Counted from the stretch's first letter, positions 27,439 to 35,954 are shown. The stretch is DNA of 64,000 nt from Burkholderiaceae bacterium (GCA_017983955.1 JAGOAJ010000005.1:81664-145663); one strand, 5' to 3'. The notes: generated by a model not told the origin, from the sequence alone. A program made the numbers and translations.

Positions 27439-28368
27439 TTAAAACTTACCAATTTTTGGATGAGAAAAAATGGGAAGATTTACGCCCCAAGGTTCCATCT
27501 GACGCCTGATCCGCTGAACCGTGCTTACAAATATAGGCTTCTCCAGTTCCTCTACGGTGGCACCTAATCCTGCCTCCCAGGTAATGCGATCAACATCCAT
27601 TTCAGCTTGAGATGCAGGATTGCTTGGGGCCAACCAAGGGCTGTGGTAACCGTTCAACTCAACCTTTTCCATCATTGATATAACGGCATCCTCTACTTGT
27701 TGAATTTCCTGCTTCGACATTTGAGGAATACGATAGTCAAGATAGCGCCAACCGAATGCGCAATGCCTAACCTCGTCGCGCATAATATGAGTACAAATTT
27801 GCTTGGCAACAGGATCTGGGGTTATATCAACCAGATGTCGAAATACATCAAAAGCGATTTCTTCAGCAGCGCACACCAAAGCAGCCAAAATTGCTTCGAT
27901 GGACATATAGGGGTCTAGCGCCATCTTACGAACACCATGCGTGGCAACAGAACCTTGAAAACCGGATTGCACAGGCTGCTCCATATAGCCGCCCAACAAC
28001 TCAGCCATACGCACGCAAACCTCGGCATGTCGACTTTCCTCTTGCGTACGAATAGCAAAAAATAGCGGTAAATCAGGTGGGCAATCATCGTGGCAAAAGC
28101 GAATTTGAAGGATGGGGCTTTCTGCTAAAGCACCATACTCACTCCATGCACGCCGACTCCAGTATTGCCTACCGGCATAACGCTGCTCTTCGGTGTATTT
28201 TGAAATATCAAATGCAGCCCAATCAATATCAACCCTTGGGTCCCACTGTTTGATAGTAGCCAATTGATATAGGTCACGAATTTTTGGTATGCGGACACCC
28301 AAATCTAATGGAAAGAAAGGTTTCTCGGTATCTAAAATTGTTCTTGGATGCTCAATTACTGCGCTCAT
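27439..28368 (-). CDS. Ferritin-like diiron protein, predicted oxygenase catalytic subunit
   Basis: This 309-residue, mainly helical protein carries a complete diiron ligand set: E83 (LAES), E111 with H114 (EESRH), E169/E170 (AAEEIAFD) and E199 with H202 (RDEVRH), the E...EXXH...E...EXXH pattern of non-heme diiron oxygenases and desaturase-like enzymes. It has no transmembrane segment or signal peptide. The ATG has GAGGTGG upstream. It follows the transporter binding-protein gene by 47 bp and precedes its degenerate paralog by 13 bp. It most likely hydroxylates or N-oxygenates the imported compound. Its reductase is not encoded nearby; the reductase at 50008 belongs to another operon. Confidence 0.72.
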   Translation of the reverse strand: MSAVIEHPRTILDTEKPFFPLDLGVRIPKIRDLYQLATIKQWDPRVDIDWAAFDISKYTEEQRYAGRQYWSRRAWSEYGALAESPILQIRFCHDDCPPDLPLFFAIRTQEESRHAEVCVRMAELLGGYMEQPVQSGFQGSVATHGVRKMALDPYMSIEAILAALVCAAEEIAFDVFRHLVDITPDPVAKQICTHIMRDEVRHCAFGWRYLDYRIPQMSKQEIQQVEDAVISMMEKVELNGYHSPWLAPSNPASQAEMDVDRITWEAGLGATVEELEKPIFVSTVQRIRRQMEPWGVNLPIFSHPKIGKF

Positions 28369-28415
28369 AAACCACCTCTATTATTTATTAATAAATATCT
28401 AAATAAATAGCAAGT

Positions 28416-29588
28416 TTAATAATCTTCCAGGCGAAACTCACCATCTTGATATTTCAACATTACGATATCGCTTTTGGATAGTCCAGAATGTCGTTCTTTA
28501 GAAAAGTTAAAGACTCCACCCAAGCCTTTATAATTAGTTAATTGGCTTAGCTCTTGACTAACTTTCGTTTTATTAGCATTGGATTTTTCCACGGCTGTTC
28601 GTGCCAACATGATTGCATCATAGGTTTGCGCAACATACTGATTAGGCTTACGGCCATACTTCTCTTCAAAACGCGCACTTAGTTTCTGTATTGTTTGCTT
28701 AATCGGATCAGCATCCGGCAAGTCATTGGCTACTGGAAACTTTACACTGACTAAGACCAAATCTTTTACAGAGCTTCCTGCTAACTTCATATATCTATGA
28801 TCCACAAATCCATAACTATGGATTAGCGTAAGGTCGCCTAATCCAAGCTGATCTGCCTGCTTTATAAAAACAACACCGGCCGGCGTCACTGTCCAGCAAA
28901 TAATTGCCTTCGCCCCACTATTTTTTATATTTGTCAGTTGCGGAGTAAGATCCGTATCTGCAGGGTTGAATGACTCGTATATAAATTCAAAATTTCTTTC
29001 TGCAGCCAGTTTTTTTGCTTGCTCTACAGCACTTTGACCAAAACCGCTACTATCTGCCAAAAGGGCAACCTTGTTTATTCCTTTTTTCTCTAGATAATCA
29101 AGAACCCTATTAATAACTTGGTCGTCATCAACTGTACTTTTAAAAACATTCTGTCGGCTTTCAACAGGATTTATTATCTGCATGCTTCCTTCAGTTGAAA
29201 TAAAAGGAATTTCTGCTCTTTCAATAATTGGTGCCATGGCCATAGCAATGCCACTCATATTTCCGCCGCCAACCATTATGTCAACGCCATCTTGAGACAA
29301 AAGGCGTCGTGTCGCGTTAATTGCTTTTGCTGTTTGACTTTCGGCATCGTAAAATGTCCACTTGACATTCTCACCAAGGATGCCACCCGAGGCATTAATG
29401 TCCTCTATGGCCATTTCCATGCCTGCCTTCATATCTTCGCCTAAAAAGGCACCGGGACCTGTTAATGACAAAATAGATCCTATATGAGTAGGCTTTGCCT
29501 GCGCCACCTGGACAGAACCGAACATGACCCCTGCAGATACAACACAAGCAGTCATTAAATTTGTATATTTATTTTTTATCCAAAGCAT
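28416..29588 (-). CDS. Periplasmic substrate-binding protein of Liv-type ABC transporter (system 2)
   Basis: The ATG at 29588 (MLWIKNKYTNLMTACVVSAG) is preferred over the TTG four codons earlier because GGAGAT is positioned six bases upstream. The signal peptide ends near residue 31 (AQA). The mature protein is a Peripla_BP_6 type, with THIGSILSLTGPGAFLGEDM and the typical EDINASGGILG motif. It captures the substrate for permeases LivH and LivM of system 2. It is 28 bp downstream of the GntR gene, so the regulator and the transport/catabolic genes form one transcript. Confidence 0.88.
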   Translation of the reverse strand: MLWIKNKYTNLMTACVVSAGVMFGSVQVAQAKPTHIGSILSLTGPGAFLGEDMKAGMEMAIEDINASGGILGENVKWTFYDAESQTAKAINATRRLLSQDGVDIMVGGGNMSGIAMAMAPIIERAEIPFISTEGSMQIINPVESRQNVFKSTVDDDQVINRVLDYLEKKGINKVALLADSSGFGQSAVEQAKKLAAERNFEFIYESFNPADTDLTPQLTNIKNSGAKAIICWTVTPAGVVFIKQADQLGLGDLTLIHSYGFVDHRYMKLAGSSVKDLVLVSVKFPVANDLPDADPIKQTIQKLSARFEEKYGRKPNQYVAQTYDAIMLARTAVEKSNANKTKVSQELSQLTNYKGLGGVFNFSKERHSGLSKSDIVMLKYQDGEFRLEDY

Positions 29589-29616
29589 GTTTATCTCCAA
29601 ATATTAATTTAATTAT

Positions 29617-30459
29617 TTATACAGCACGAATTACTTGCTTTTTGAATTCCAACTTATCAGTTATTTTATTTTCTGCAACACTATTTTCACTTAACGGAAC
29701 ATGAATCGAGTACCTAACTTGATCAGACCTGTAATATGATGTTCCAGACATTACCGGTCTGTTTTCCACATCGTAATAAATCAAACTTCTTCGCAATATA
29801 GGATCACCGGTAATAAGGTCAAGATAGTCAGCATGCTCAACCTGAACAGCAGCAGCCTCTACCGTCAGCTTTCCATAGGACAAATCAATATGATTATTCA
29901 TCAGCCCAAGCAATGAGCCCGCCGAAACTTGTTTTTTACTCAATGAATCTATTATTTTTACTGGGATGAAACGGTAATCTATAGAAATAGGAACTTGTTT
30001 TACTTTTCGCAGCCGAATAATGCTCCAGACCAGTTCATCGCTTTGCAGTTGCAGCTCTTCGGACACATGCACAGGACAGGGCTGTTTTACACAGGCCAGT
30101 ACCTTAAGCTTCAGCAATTGACCGGCATCCGCCCACTGATCAACAAAGTCCTTAGTCAAGCTAAACCGTTCTTCAACTTTCTTTCCGCACACGAAAGTAC
30201 CCGAGCCGCGGGCACGCCTTAAGTACCCCCCATCCACCAACTCCTGAACAGCCTGCCGCACTGTCATGCGGCTGACACCAAAATATTCGCTAAGCTCCTG
30301 GTCTGTGTAGAAGCGATCACTCGCGTCTTTCCAATTAAGCACAACCGAAAGAAGACGGCGCTTTACCTGTTCGTACAAAGGCAAAGGCGATTGACGATCC
30401 AACGTAATAATTTGCTTATGCATAGACCCCTCGCCATCCATGTGTTTGACTTGATCCAT
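29617..30459 (-). CDS. GntR/HutC-family transcriptional regulator of the diiron-transporter cluster
   Basis: The protein has an N-terminal winged helix (PLPLYEQVKRRLLSVVLNWK, then the recognition part FGVSRMTVRQAVQELVDGGY) and a UTRA-type ligand-binding C-domain. The 280-residue form starts at 30459; an internal ATG at 30423 has GAGGGG just upstream and gives 268 residues, so the start is uncertain. It is the first gene of the minus-strand operon and faces the unknown gene at 30538 across a 78-bp region that holds a 14-bp palindrome, a plausible operator. It probably senses the substrate or an intermediate. Confidence 0.87.
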   Translation of the reverse strand: MDQVKHMDGEGSMHKQIITLDRQSPLPLYEQVKRRLLSVVLNWKDASDRFYTDQELSEYFGVSRMTVRQAVQELVDGGYLRRARGSGTFVCGKKVEERFSLTKDFVDQWADAGQLLKLKVLACVKQPCPVHVSEELQLQSDELVWSIIRLRKVKQVPISIDYRFIPVKIIDSLSKKQVSAGSLLGLMNNHIDLSYGKLTVEAAAVQVEHADYLDLITGDPILRRSLIYYDVENRPVMSGTSYYRSDQVRYSIHVPLSENSVAENKITDKLEFKKQVIRAV

Positions 30460-30494
30460 CTTGATTTTTCCGTCGCAAAGTTGTCTAATTGTCT

Positions 30495-30511
30495 ATATCT
30501 TAAGATATCTT
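30495..30511. promoter_or_regulatory. Overlapping palindromes, candidate operator of the GntR regulator
   Basis: ATATCTTAAGATAT (30495-30508) is a perfect 14-bp palindrome and overlaps a second one, AAGATATCTT (30502-30511). Just upstream TTGTCTA occurs twice (30481-30487 and 30489-30495). The site lies between the divergent GntR and unknown genes, 13 bases from the ribosome site of the latter, where a repressor could control both directions. Confidence 0.5.
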
Positions 30512-30537
30512 AAAAATAGCGTCAAGGAGATCCTCAA

Positions 30538-31893
30538 GTGAACATTGCGACCATAGGCTTGGCCCATCACTGCCTAACGCCCCCATCAATTTTGCAGCTT
30601 TCGTTCATGGAACCGGCAGAGCTAGGGGATATCGATACAGTTGTCTGGAACATAGAGGCCTTACTACCAGCTATTCAAAATGACCTAGAACAAACCAACC
30701 CTAAGGTTTTAAGCGTCAAGGGATCCGAACAGCTTTTAGCCAAGTCACGTCACTGGAGGTATCAGTTTGAAAAGCTGCTGCTAAAAGGCGGCACTATCAT
30801 TGCTTTTTTGCCTCCTGCTGAAGAAATAGGCATACATACACTGCAAGAAATAATGCCCTACGAGCTGCTGGAACCTTTACCGTCAGTAAGGCTAGAGACC
30901 TTCCCTATAGAAGGCGCCTTACTTAGCTGCACCGCCGGTGAACCCTTTCGCTCACTGTTCGAAAGCATTAGTCCGCTGCTTATGCCTATTGTTGCTTTGA
31001 ACAATCATCCAGGAACATCCATCCTGCATGACACAGAAGGACAGGTTCTGGCCTGCTACCACGCACTAACACCAGGGCGAATTATTTTTCTTCCAGCCCT
31101 AAACCAATCAATGTGGGCCGAAGGCACGCTCTGCTCCGAGTTTTTCACCTCTGTGCAGCGCTGCATAGAGCGGTTTGGCCAAACCGTTGGGATAAGCAAT
31201 GCACGATGGTTAAATGATTACGCTCTTGATGCTGAACAAGCTCTTTTTCTTGAACGATCAGCATCCATTCGAAAGCTGGGACTATTACAAGAACAAATAC
31301 AAAACATAGAAGTAAAGATTAGTCAGCAAAGCTTCTTTAAGCAGCTTATTGGCGGCGAAGGACCCGGTGTCTACACTGCCGTTGCCGAACTATTTCGTCG
31401 CCAAGGGGCATTTGTTCAATCAGACTGGATTTCTGACAAGCTATTAATTGTGGAGCTTACTGATAGCTACCTGGCAGTACAAATGCGACTGGCTGACGAA
31501 CCCATCGACCAGGACTACCTAAAAAACCTAGGCAGCGCGCAAGCCAGGATCAGCGATTATTTTGGTCGTCCAGTAAAGATACTGGTGGCTGACTTCTCAC
31601 AAAATGGCCTTGCACTGCCTGATCGCAGGCCCCTAAAAGACGAATCACAGAAAACTCAACAGCATGGTTTTTTATTTATTGAAGGGTCTCAGCTTTATGG
31701 ATGGCATCTGGAGCCAGAAAAACAAGGTATTGATCGCTGGGTAAGTCGCCTTCGCGAACACGACTCAAGCTACACCGAACAGCTATCAGCCATTGTGAAA
31801 TTCAATTTAGTACCCGCTAAGGTTTTAGCTCCGCACCTAACAGCCAAGACGAGTCACCACACTATGCCCGCCTACGATACTTTTGAACGATAG
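30538..31893 (+). CDS. Protein of unknown function, two-domain (amidotransferase-like plus nuclease-fold-like)
   Basis: I do not recognise this 451-residue protein. It starts with GTG, with AAGGAG seven bases before it. The first 225 residues look like a class I glutamine-amidotransferase-type fold (TVVWNIEALLPAI, LLKGGTIIAFLPP, TPGRIIFLPAL) without an evident catalytic Cys-His pair. Residues about 235-265 form a helical, possibly coiled-coil linker. The rest alternates beta and alpha elements (DKLLIVELTDSYLAVQ, GRPVKILVADFSQNGLALPD) in a way that recalls restriction-endonuclease-like domains, but the catalytic Lys motif is not seen. It is divergent from the GntR gene and shares its AT-rich composition, so it probably belongs to the same system. 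Confidence 0.6.
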   Translation: MNIATIGLAHHCLTPPSILQLSFMEPAELGDIDTVVWNIEALLPAIQNDLEQTNPKVLSVKGSEQLLAKSRHWRYQFEKLLLKGGTIIAFLPPAEEIGIHTLQEIMPYELLEPLPSVRLETFPIEGALLSCTAGEPFRSLFESISPLLMPIVALNNHPGTSILHDTEGQVLACYHALTPGRIIFLPALNQSMWAEGTLCSEFFTSVQRCIERFGQTVGISNARWLNDYALDAEQALFLERSASIRKLGLLQEQIQNIEVKISQQSFFKQLIGGEGPGVYTAVAELFRRQGAFVQSDWISDKLLIVELTDSYLAVQMRLADEPIDQDYLKNLGSAQARISDYFGRPVKILVADFSQNGLALPDRRPLKDESQKTQQHGFLFIEGSQLYGWHLEPEKQGIDRWVSRLREHDSSYTEQLSAIVKFNLVPAKVLAPHLTAKTSHHTMPAYDTFER

Positions 31894-31923
31894 AAGCAAC
31901 TTTTTAACCAATTACAGGATACG

Positions 31924-31995
31924 ATGAAGCCTATATTTATTCTTCTAGCCTATCCTGATGTTGCACGGTTCCCAGTTACAGCGCTTTTTCCATAG
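31924..31995 (+). CDS. Small open frame overlapping the start of the FUSC gene
   Basis: ATG at 31924 has AGGA five bases upstream and opens a 23-codon frame (MKPIFILLAYPDVARFPVTA and three more residues) that ends inside the FUSC gene in another frame. The FUSC ATG at 31958 has no ribosome site of its own, so translation of this small frame may bring ribosomes to it. There is no homology argument for the peptide, and it could be chance. Confidence 0.25.
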   Translation: MKPIFILLAYPDVARFPVTALFP

Positions 31996-34132
31996 CCACT
32001 ACTTTTTCAGCGGTCTGCGTCAAGCCATAGGCGTGTTGTTGCCCGCCCTGTCTCTTAGCTGGCTATTCAACCTATACAGCGTAGGCATTATTGCCTCCGT
32101 GGGCGCCGCCTGTGTCGCTATCCTGGATCAGCCTGGCGGGCCGCGACGCTATGGCACCAATGGCATGCTGGGCGCTATATTGCTGGGCTCGGTAACCGCC
32201 GCCATCACTGGCCTGGCGTCTTCGCATCACATTGCCATCTGGATGCTGGTGCCCCTACTGTGCTTTCTATTTTCTATGTTCACGGTGTTTGGCAAACAAG
32301 GCGGCCTGCTGGGCCTAGCCTGTTTGCTGATCATGACCCTGACCATGCGCACGCCTCTGACGCCGCATGATGTCTTTCTGCACACCATCTGGTCGTTTCT
32401 GGGCGGCCTGTTCTACTTTGGCTACAGCTATTTGCTGCACCGCCTGTTCTGGCACCGCGAGGAACAACAAGCACTATCTGTCGCCTTGTTCGCCACGGCT
32501 GACTACATTGCTACCCGATCCACCTTCTACGACATGGACAGCGATCTGGAGGATAGTTATCGTCGTCTGATACCCAGCCAGTCCGCCATGACAGAAAGCC
32601 ACCAAGCGGCACGGGAGATGATATTACGCGAACTACCGCGAGGCCAGCAGCGCTGGAAGCGCTTCCAGGTATCGTCCCTGAATGTGTTTATTGACATGGT
32701 CGCCCTGATGGACACCATGGTAGCTACACATACAGACTACGCCACCCTGCGCCGTGCACTGCCCGACAGCGATGTTCTGATGTTTGCCCGCGATGCCTTG
32801 CAAAAAACGGCTGATAACGTCGCCGAGATTGCACTGACCATAGCCCGCAACCGGGTCGTTAAACTGCGTAGCGGCGTCAAGGCCGAGCTGCGTGCTATTG
32901 AATACGAGCTGGAAAAATACAAACGCAAGGGTCTGGCCGAAACCGAGCCCGAGGTCTACGCCCTGCTGGTGCAAATACTGCGCCGCCTGCGCAACGCCGC
33001 ACGCATTGTGGCTCGCATGGCGACCCATACCCATAGCGCCACAGCCACCACCTTGGTAGACGAGCGGTTGGACAAATCCTTGGGCCGTTTTTTATCGCGT
33101 CAGGAATTTCGTCCCGGCCTGCTAACCAGCAACCTGCGCCTGGATTCACCACACTTTCGCTATGCCCTTAGGGTGGCCTCTGCAGCACTATTGGCCATGA
33201 CCTTAAGTGCCGTACTGACCCAGCAAGAGGTAGTGCAAAAATTTGTCCCAGGCATGACCTCGCATAGCTACTGGATCATACTGACCATTATTATCATTAT
33301 GAAACCGGGCTTTGCGCTGACACGTCAGCGCAATGGCAAGCGACTGGCAGGCACCCTTATAGGGTGCGGCCTGGCGTTAGTCCTGTTTAACGTCACGGAC
33401 AACCTGGACATTTATCTACTGGTGCTAGTCGTTACCAGCATACTGGGCTACAGCCTGATCCAGTTGAACTACATGATTTCCGGGATCTTCAACACCCTGT
33501 TTGTCTTGCTGGTGTTTCACTTTTTATCGCCGGGCTCGAACTTTGTGATTGGCGAGCGTCTGATGGACACGTTTATAGGCTGCATGCTGGCCTTGCTATG
33601 CAGCTACATACTGCCATGGTGGGAATATAATTTTATGGCATCGCTGGCTGCCGCAGCCAAAAAAGCCAATCATGAATTCCTGAAAACCGGCTTGCAGTAC
33701 GCCGAATTAAGCCGTGAAAAGACACCCTTGGACCCCGAGCTGCACGAGGCCGACATGCGCTGGCGCGTTGCCCGCAAAAATGCCTACATCGCCTTCAGCA
33801 ACTTTGCCTCGGCCTTTTATCGCATGATGGACGAGCCCATACGGCGCCAGCACCATGTCCCCGAACTAAACCATTTGCTTATACAGAATCACGTACTGGC
33901 ATCCCAAATTAGCGCTGCCGTACCTATCTTGGCCACCTTGCCCACCGTGCCTGAAGGCATCGCAAAATCCCTGGAAGCCATAGAGCTTTATATGCAGGAC
34001 CAGGACGCCGATCCGCCAGCCTCCATAGAGACCCAAGGCGAACTGGCCACCCTGGCCTACCCAATGCGACAAATGGTCAAGGCCGCGCAGTTAATACGTC
34101 AGGAAATGCGCGGGCTAGGACAGATGACCTGA
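31958..34132 (+). CDS. FUSC-family inner-membrane protein (aromatic acid exporter-like, YccS/AaeB group)
   Basis: The 724-residue protein consists of two copies of the FUSC unit: a hydrophobic block of about six segments (20-165), a long helical soluble region (180-400) and a second membrane block with HSYWIILTIIIIMKPGFALT (about 435-555), then a soluble C-terminus. Related AaeB proteins export hydroxylated aromatic acids; YccS proteins are uncharacterised. The start at 31958 is the only ATG available before an in-frame stop at 31946, though no ribosome site is evident. GC content returns to the genome norm here, marking the edge of the AT-rich cluster. Confidence 0.82.
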   Translation: MLHGSQLQRFFHSHYFFSGLRQAIGVLLPALSLSWLFNLYSVGIIASVGAACVAILDQPGGPRRYGTNGMLGAILLGSVTAAITGLASSHHIAIWMLVPLLCFLFSMFTVFGKQGGLLGLACLLIMTLTMRTPLTPHDVFLHTIWSFLGGLFYFGYSYLLHRLFWHREEQQALSVALFATADYIATRSTFYDMDSDLEDSYRRLIPSQSAMTESHQAAREMILRELPRGQQRWKRFQVSSLNVFIDMVALMDTMVATHTDYATLRRALPDSDVLMFARDALQKTADNVAEIALTIARNRVVKLRSGVKAELRAIEYELEKYKRKGLAETEPEVYALLVQILRRLRNAARIVARMATHTHSATATTLVDERLDKSLGRFLSRQEFRPGLLTSNLRLDSPHFRYALRVASAALLAMTLSAVLTQQEVVQKFVPGMTSHSYWIILTIIIIMKPGFALTRQRNGKRLAGTLIGCGLALVLFNVTDNLDIYLLVLVVTSILGYSLIQLNYMISGIFNTLFVLLVFHFLSPGSNFVIGERLMDTFIGCMLALLCSYILPWWEYNFMASLAAAAKKANHEFLKTGLQYAELSREKTPLDPELHEADMRWRVARKNAYIAFSNFASAFYRMMDEPIRRQHHVPELNHLLIQNHVLASQISAAVPILATLPTVPEGIAKSLEAIELYMQDQDADPPASIETQGELATLAYPMRQMVKAAQLIRQEMRGLGQMT

Positions 34133-34167
34133 AAGCCAGTGCAGCACAAGTCTATGCGGATTCGCAG

Positions 34168-34965
34168 TTAATCCGCAGCCAGCGCCCGGCGAAATACCAA
34201 TCTATCAGGGGTAGACTGTGATGCCTCCCAGGCATACCCTGCACTATCGAAGCCTTGCAGCCCCTTGGGGTCAGTGATTTTGTGATCGATGGCGTAGCGC
34301 GCCATCAAGCCACGCGCCCGCTTGGCATGGAAACTGATGATTTTCCACACACCATTTTTATAATCCTGAAATACACACTGAACCACGCGCGCCTGTAGCG
34401 CCTTCAGGTCTACCGCCTTGAAGTATTCCTCGGAGGCCAGGTTCAAAACGACGGGCTGAGCAGAGGATGAGCGGCCAGGATTCTGCTGCAAATGCTGATT
34501 CAGGTAGTCGGCGATTGTGGTGCCCCACCAGCTATACAAACCCACGCCAGCGTCTGTGTGTAGCCGTGTACCCATTTCCAGTCGATAAGGCTGCATCAGA
34601 TCCAGCGGACGCAATACACCATATAAGCCACTAAGTATGGCTAGATGCTGTTGCGCCCACTGCAGCTGCTTGTCAGATAAGCTTGAAGCGTCCAGACCAG
34701 CGTACACATCGCCATTAAACGCCAGGATGGCCTGACGCGAATTCGTTAGATTAAATTCTGGCACCCATGCGGCGTAACGCTGGGCATTGAGTTGCGCCAG
34801 CGGCTCGCTAAGCTTCATCAAGCTGGCAATTTCGGATGCAGGCTTTTGCTTGAGCACCTTGATTAGCCCTTGCGCCTGTTCAACAAACTGAGGCTGGCTA
34901 TGCAAAGTGGTACGCACCACCGAGTCGTAGTCCAGTTTCTTGGCGGGGGATAACAGAATCAACAT
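34168..34965 (-). CDS. yaaA: Peroxide stress protein YaaA (UPF0246)
   Basis: The 265-residue protein starts MLILLSPAKKLDYDS, the family signature, and contains FNGDVYAGLDASSLS, LSGLYGVLRPLDLMQPYRLEMG and FHAKRARGLMARY. E. coli YaaA limits free iron under peroxide stress and binds DNA. The gene stands alone, convergent with FUSC. No unusual feature is seen. Confidence 0.93.
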   Translation of the reverse strand: MLILLSPAKKLDYDSVVRTTLHSQPQFVEQAQGLIKVLKQKPASEIASLMKLSEPLAQLNAQRYAAWVPEFNLTNSRQAILAFNGDVYAGLDASSLSDKQLQWAQQHLAILSGLYGVLRPLDLMQPYRLEMGTRLHTDAGVGLYSWWGTTIADYLNQHLQQNPGRSSSAQPVVLNLASEEYFKAVDLKALQARVVQCVFQDYKNGVWKIISFHAKRARGLMARYAIDHKITDPKGLQGFDSAGYAWEASQSTPDRLVFRRALAAD

Positions 34966-34995
34966 GCAATACCTTTTAAATCAACACTTAAACAC

Positions 34996-35034
34996 AGCCA
35001 CGTGGGGCGCAATCTGTTTGTGCCCCACGTGGCT
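34996..35034 (-). terminator. Strong hairpin downstream of the 3-hydroxybutyrate dehydrogenase gene
   Basis: Two 13-base arms (AGCCACGTGGGGC and its exact complement) pair perfectly and extend by two more pairs including one G-U, with a nine-base loop. The stem lies 33 bp after the dehydrogenase stop and 30 bp before the yaaA start. On the minus strand it is followed only by TGTGTTT, a weak U-tract, so it may be a terminator or a processing/stability element. Each arm contains CACGTG, itself a palindrome. Confidence 0.5.
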
Positions 35035-35067
35035 TACCGCGCTTTAGCCTAGGAACCATGACCACGT

Positions 35068-35850
35068 CTAGCGGGCCGTCCAGCCGCCATCTAACGTCAG
35101 CGTAGTACCTGTCATCTGATCGGCTACTTCCGAGGCCAGAAACACCGCTGCGCCACCCAGTTGCCCAGGCGTCACGAACTGCAGCGAAGGCTGTTTTTCA
35201 GCCAGCAAGTCACGGGCGGCGGTTTCAATATCTGTGCCATTCTTTTGGGCCAACGCCTGAATTTGAGCCTCGACCAAAGGTGTACGCACCCAGCCAGGAC
35301 AAATGGCGTTACAAGTAACGCCATTACCCGCATTTTCCAAGGCGGTTACCTTGGTCAAGCCCACTACGCCATGTTTGGCTGCCACATAGGCCGACTTGTT
35401 GACCGAGGCCACCTGGCCATGCACCGAGGCAATATTGATAATGCGTCCCCAACCTTGCTTTTGCATATAGGGCAAAGCGGCGGCCGTACCATGGAATACC
35501 GCAGACAAGTTCAAGGCAATAATGGCATCCCAGCGATCAACGGGGAAGTCTTCTATGGGGCTAACGTGCTGAATACCTGCATTGTTCACCAGAATATCTA
35601 TGCTGCCCAAGGCTTTTACAGCATCATCAATAAAGTGACGCGTAGCCTCTGGCTGCATCAGGTCGGCATTGATGTAAACCGCCTTCACGGCGAATTCCAG
35701 CTCGATGTTGATGCGTTCTTTTTCTATGACCGCCGGATCACCAAAGCCATTTAGCACCACGTTGGCTCCGTTGGATGCCAGTTCACGCGCAACGGCCAAG
35801 CCAATACCACTGGTTGAGCCTGTAATGACTGCATTCTTACCTGTAAGCAT
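35068..35850 (-). CDS. bdhA: D-3-hydroxybutyrate dehydrogenase (short-chain dehydrogenase)
   Basis: The 260-residue NAD-dependent enzyme interconverts 3-hydroxybutyrate and acetoacetate. The Rossmann motif ITGSTSGIGLAVARELASNG (9-28), the NNAG motif (LVNNAGIQHVSPIEDFP) and the catalytic Ser and YVAAK (INIASVHGQVASVNKSAYVA) are present. The pattern HVSPIEDFP and the C-terminal GGAAVFLASEVADQMTGTTL are typical of HbdH, giving better than general SDR assignment. It stands alone between a strong hairpin and the tRNA gene. Confidence 0.88.
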   Translation of the reverse strand: MLTGKNAVITGSTSGIGLAVARELASNGANVVLNGFGDPAVIEKERINIELEFAVKAVYINADLMQPEATRHFIDDAVKALGSIDILVNNAGIQHVSPIEDFPVDRWDAIIALNLSAVFHGTAAALPYMQKQGWGRIINIASVHGQVASVNKSAYVAAKHGVVGLTKVTALENAGNGVTCNAICPGWVRTPLVEAQIQALAQKNGTDIETAARDLLAEKQPSLQFVTPGQLGGAAVFLASEVADQMTGTTLTLDGGWTAR

Positions 35851-35954
35851 GTTCTTCCTTTCCTATGTGGTCCAAAATAGCGTACACCGTAGTGTACCGC
35901 CACCCTGGTTCCAAGTGCCCGGGATATGGATTAGGAGTTTTTTAGTTTTTTTGC

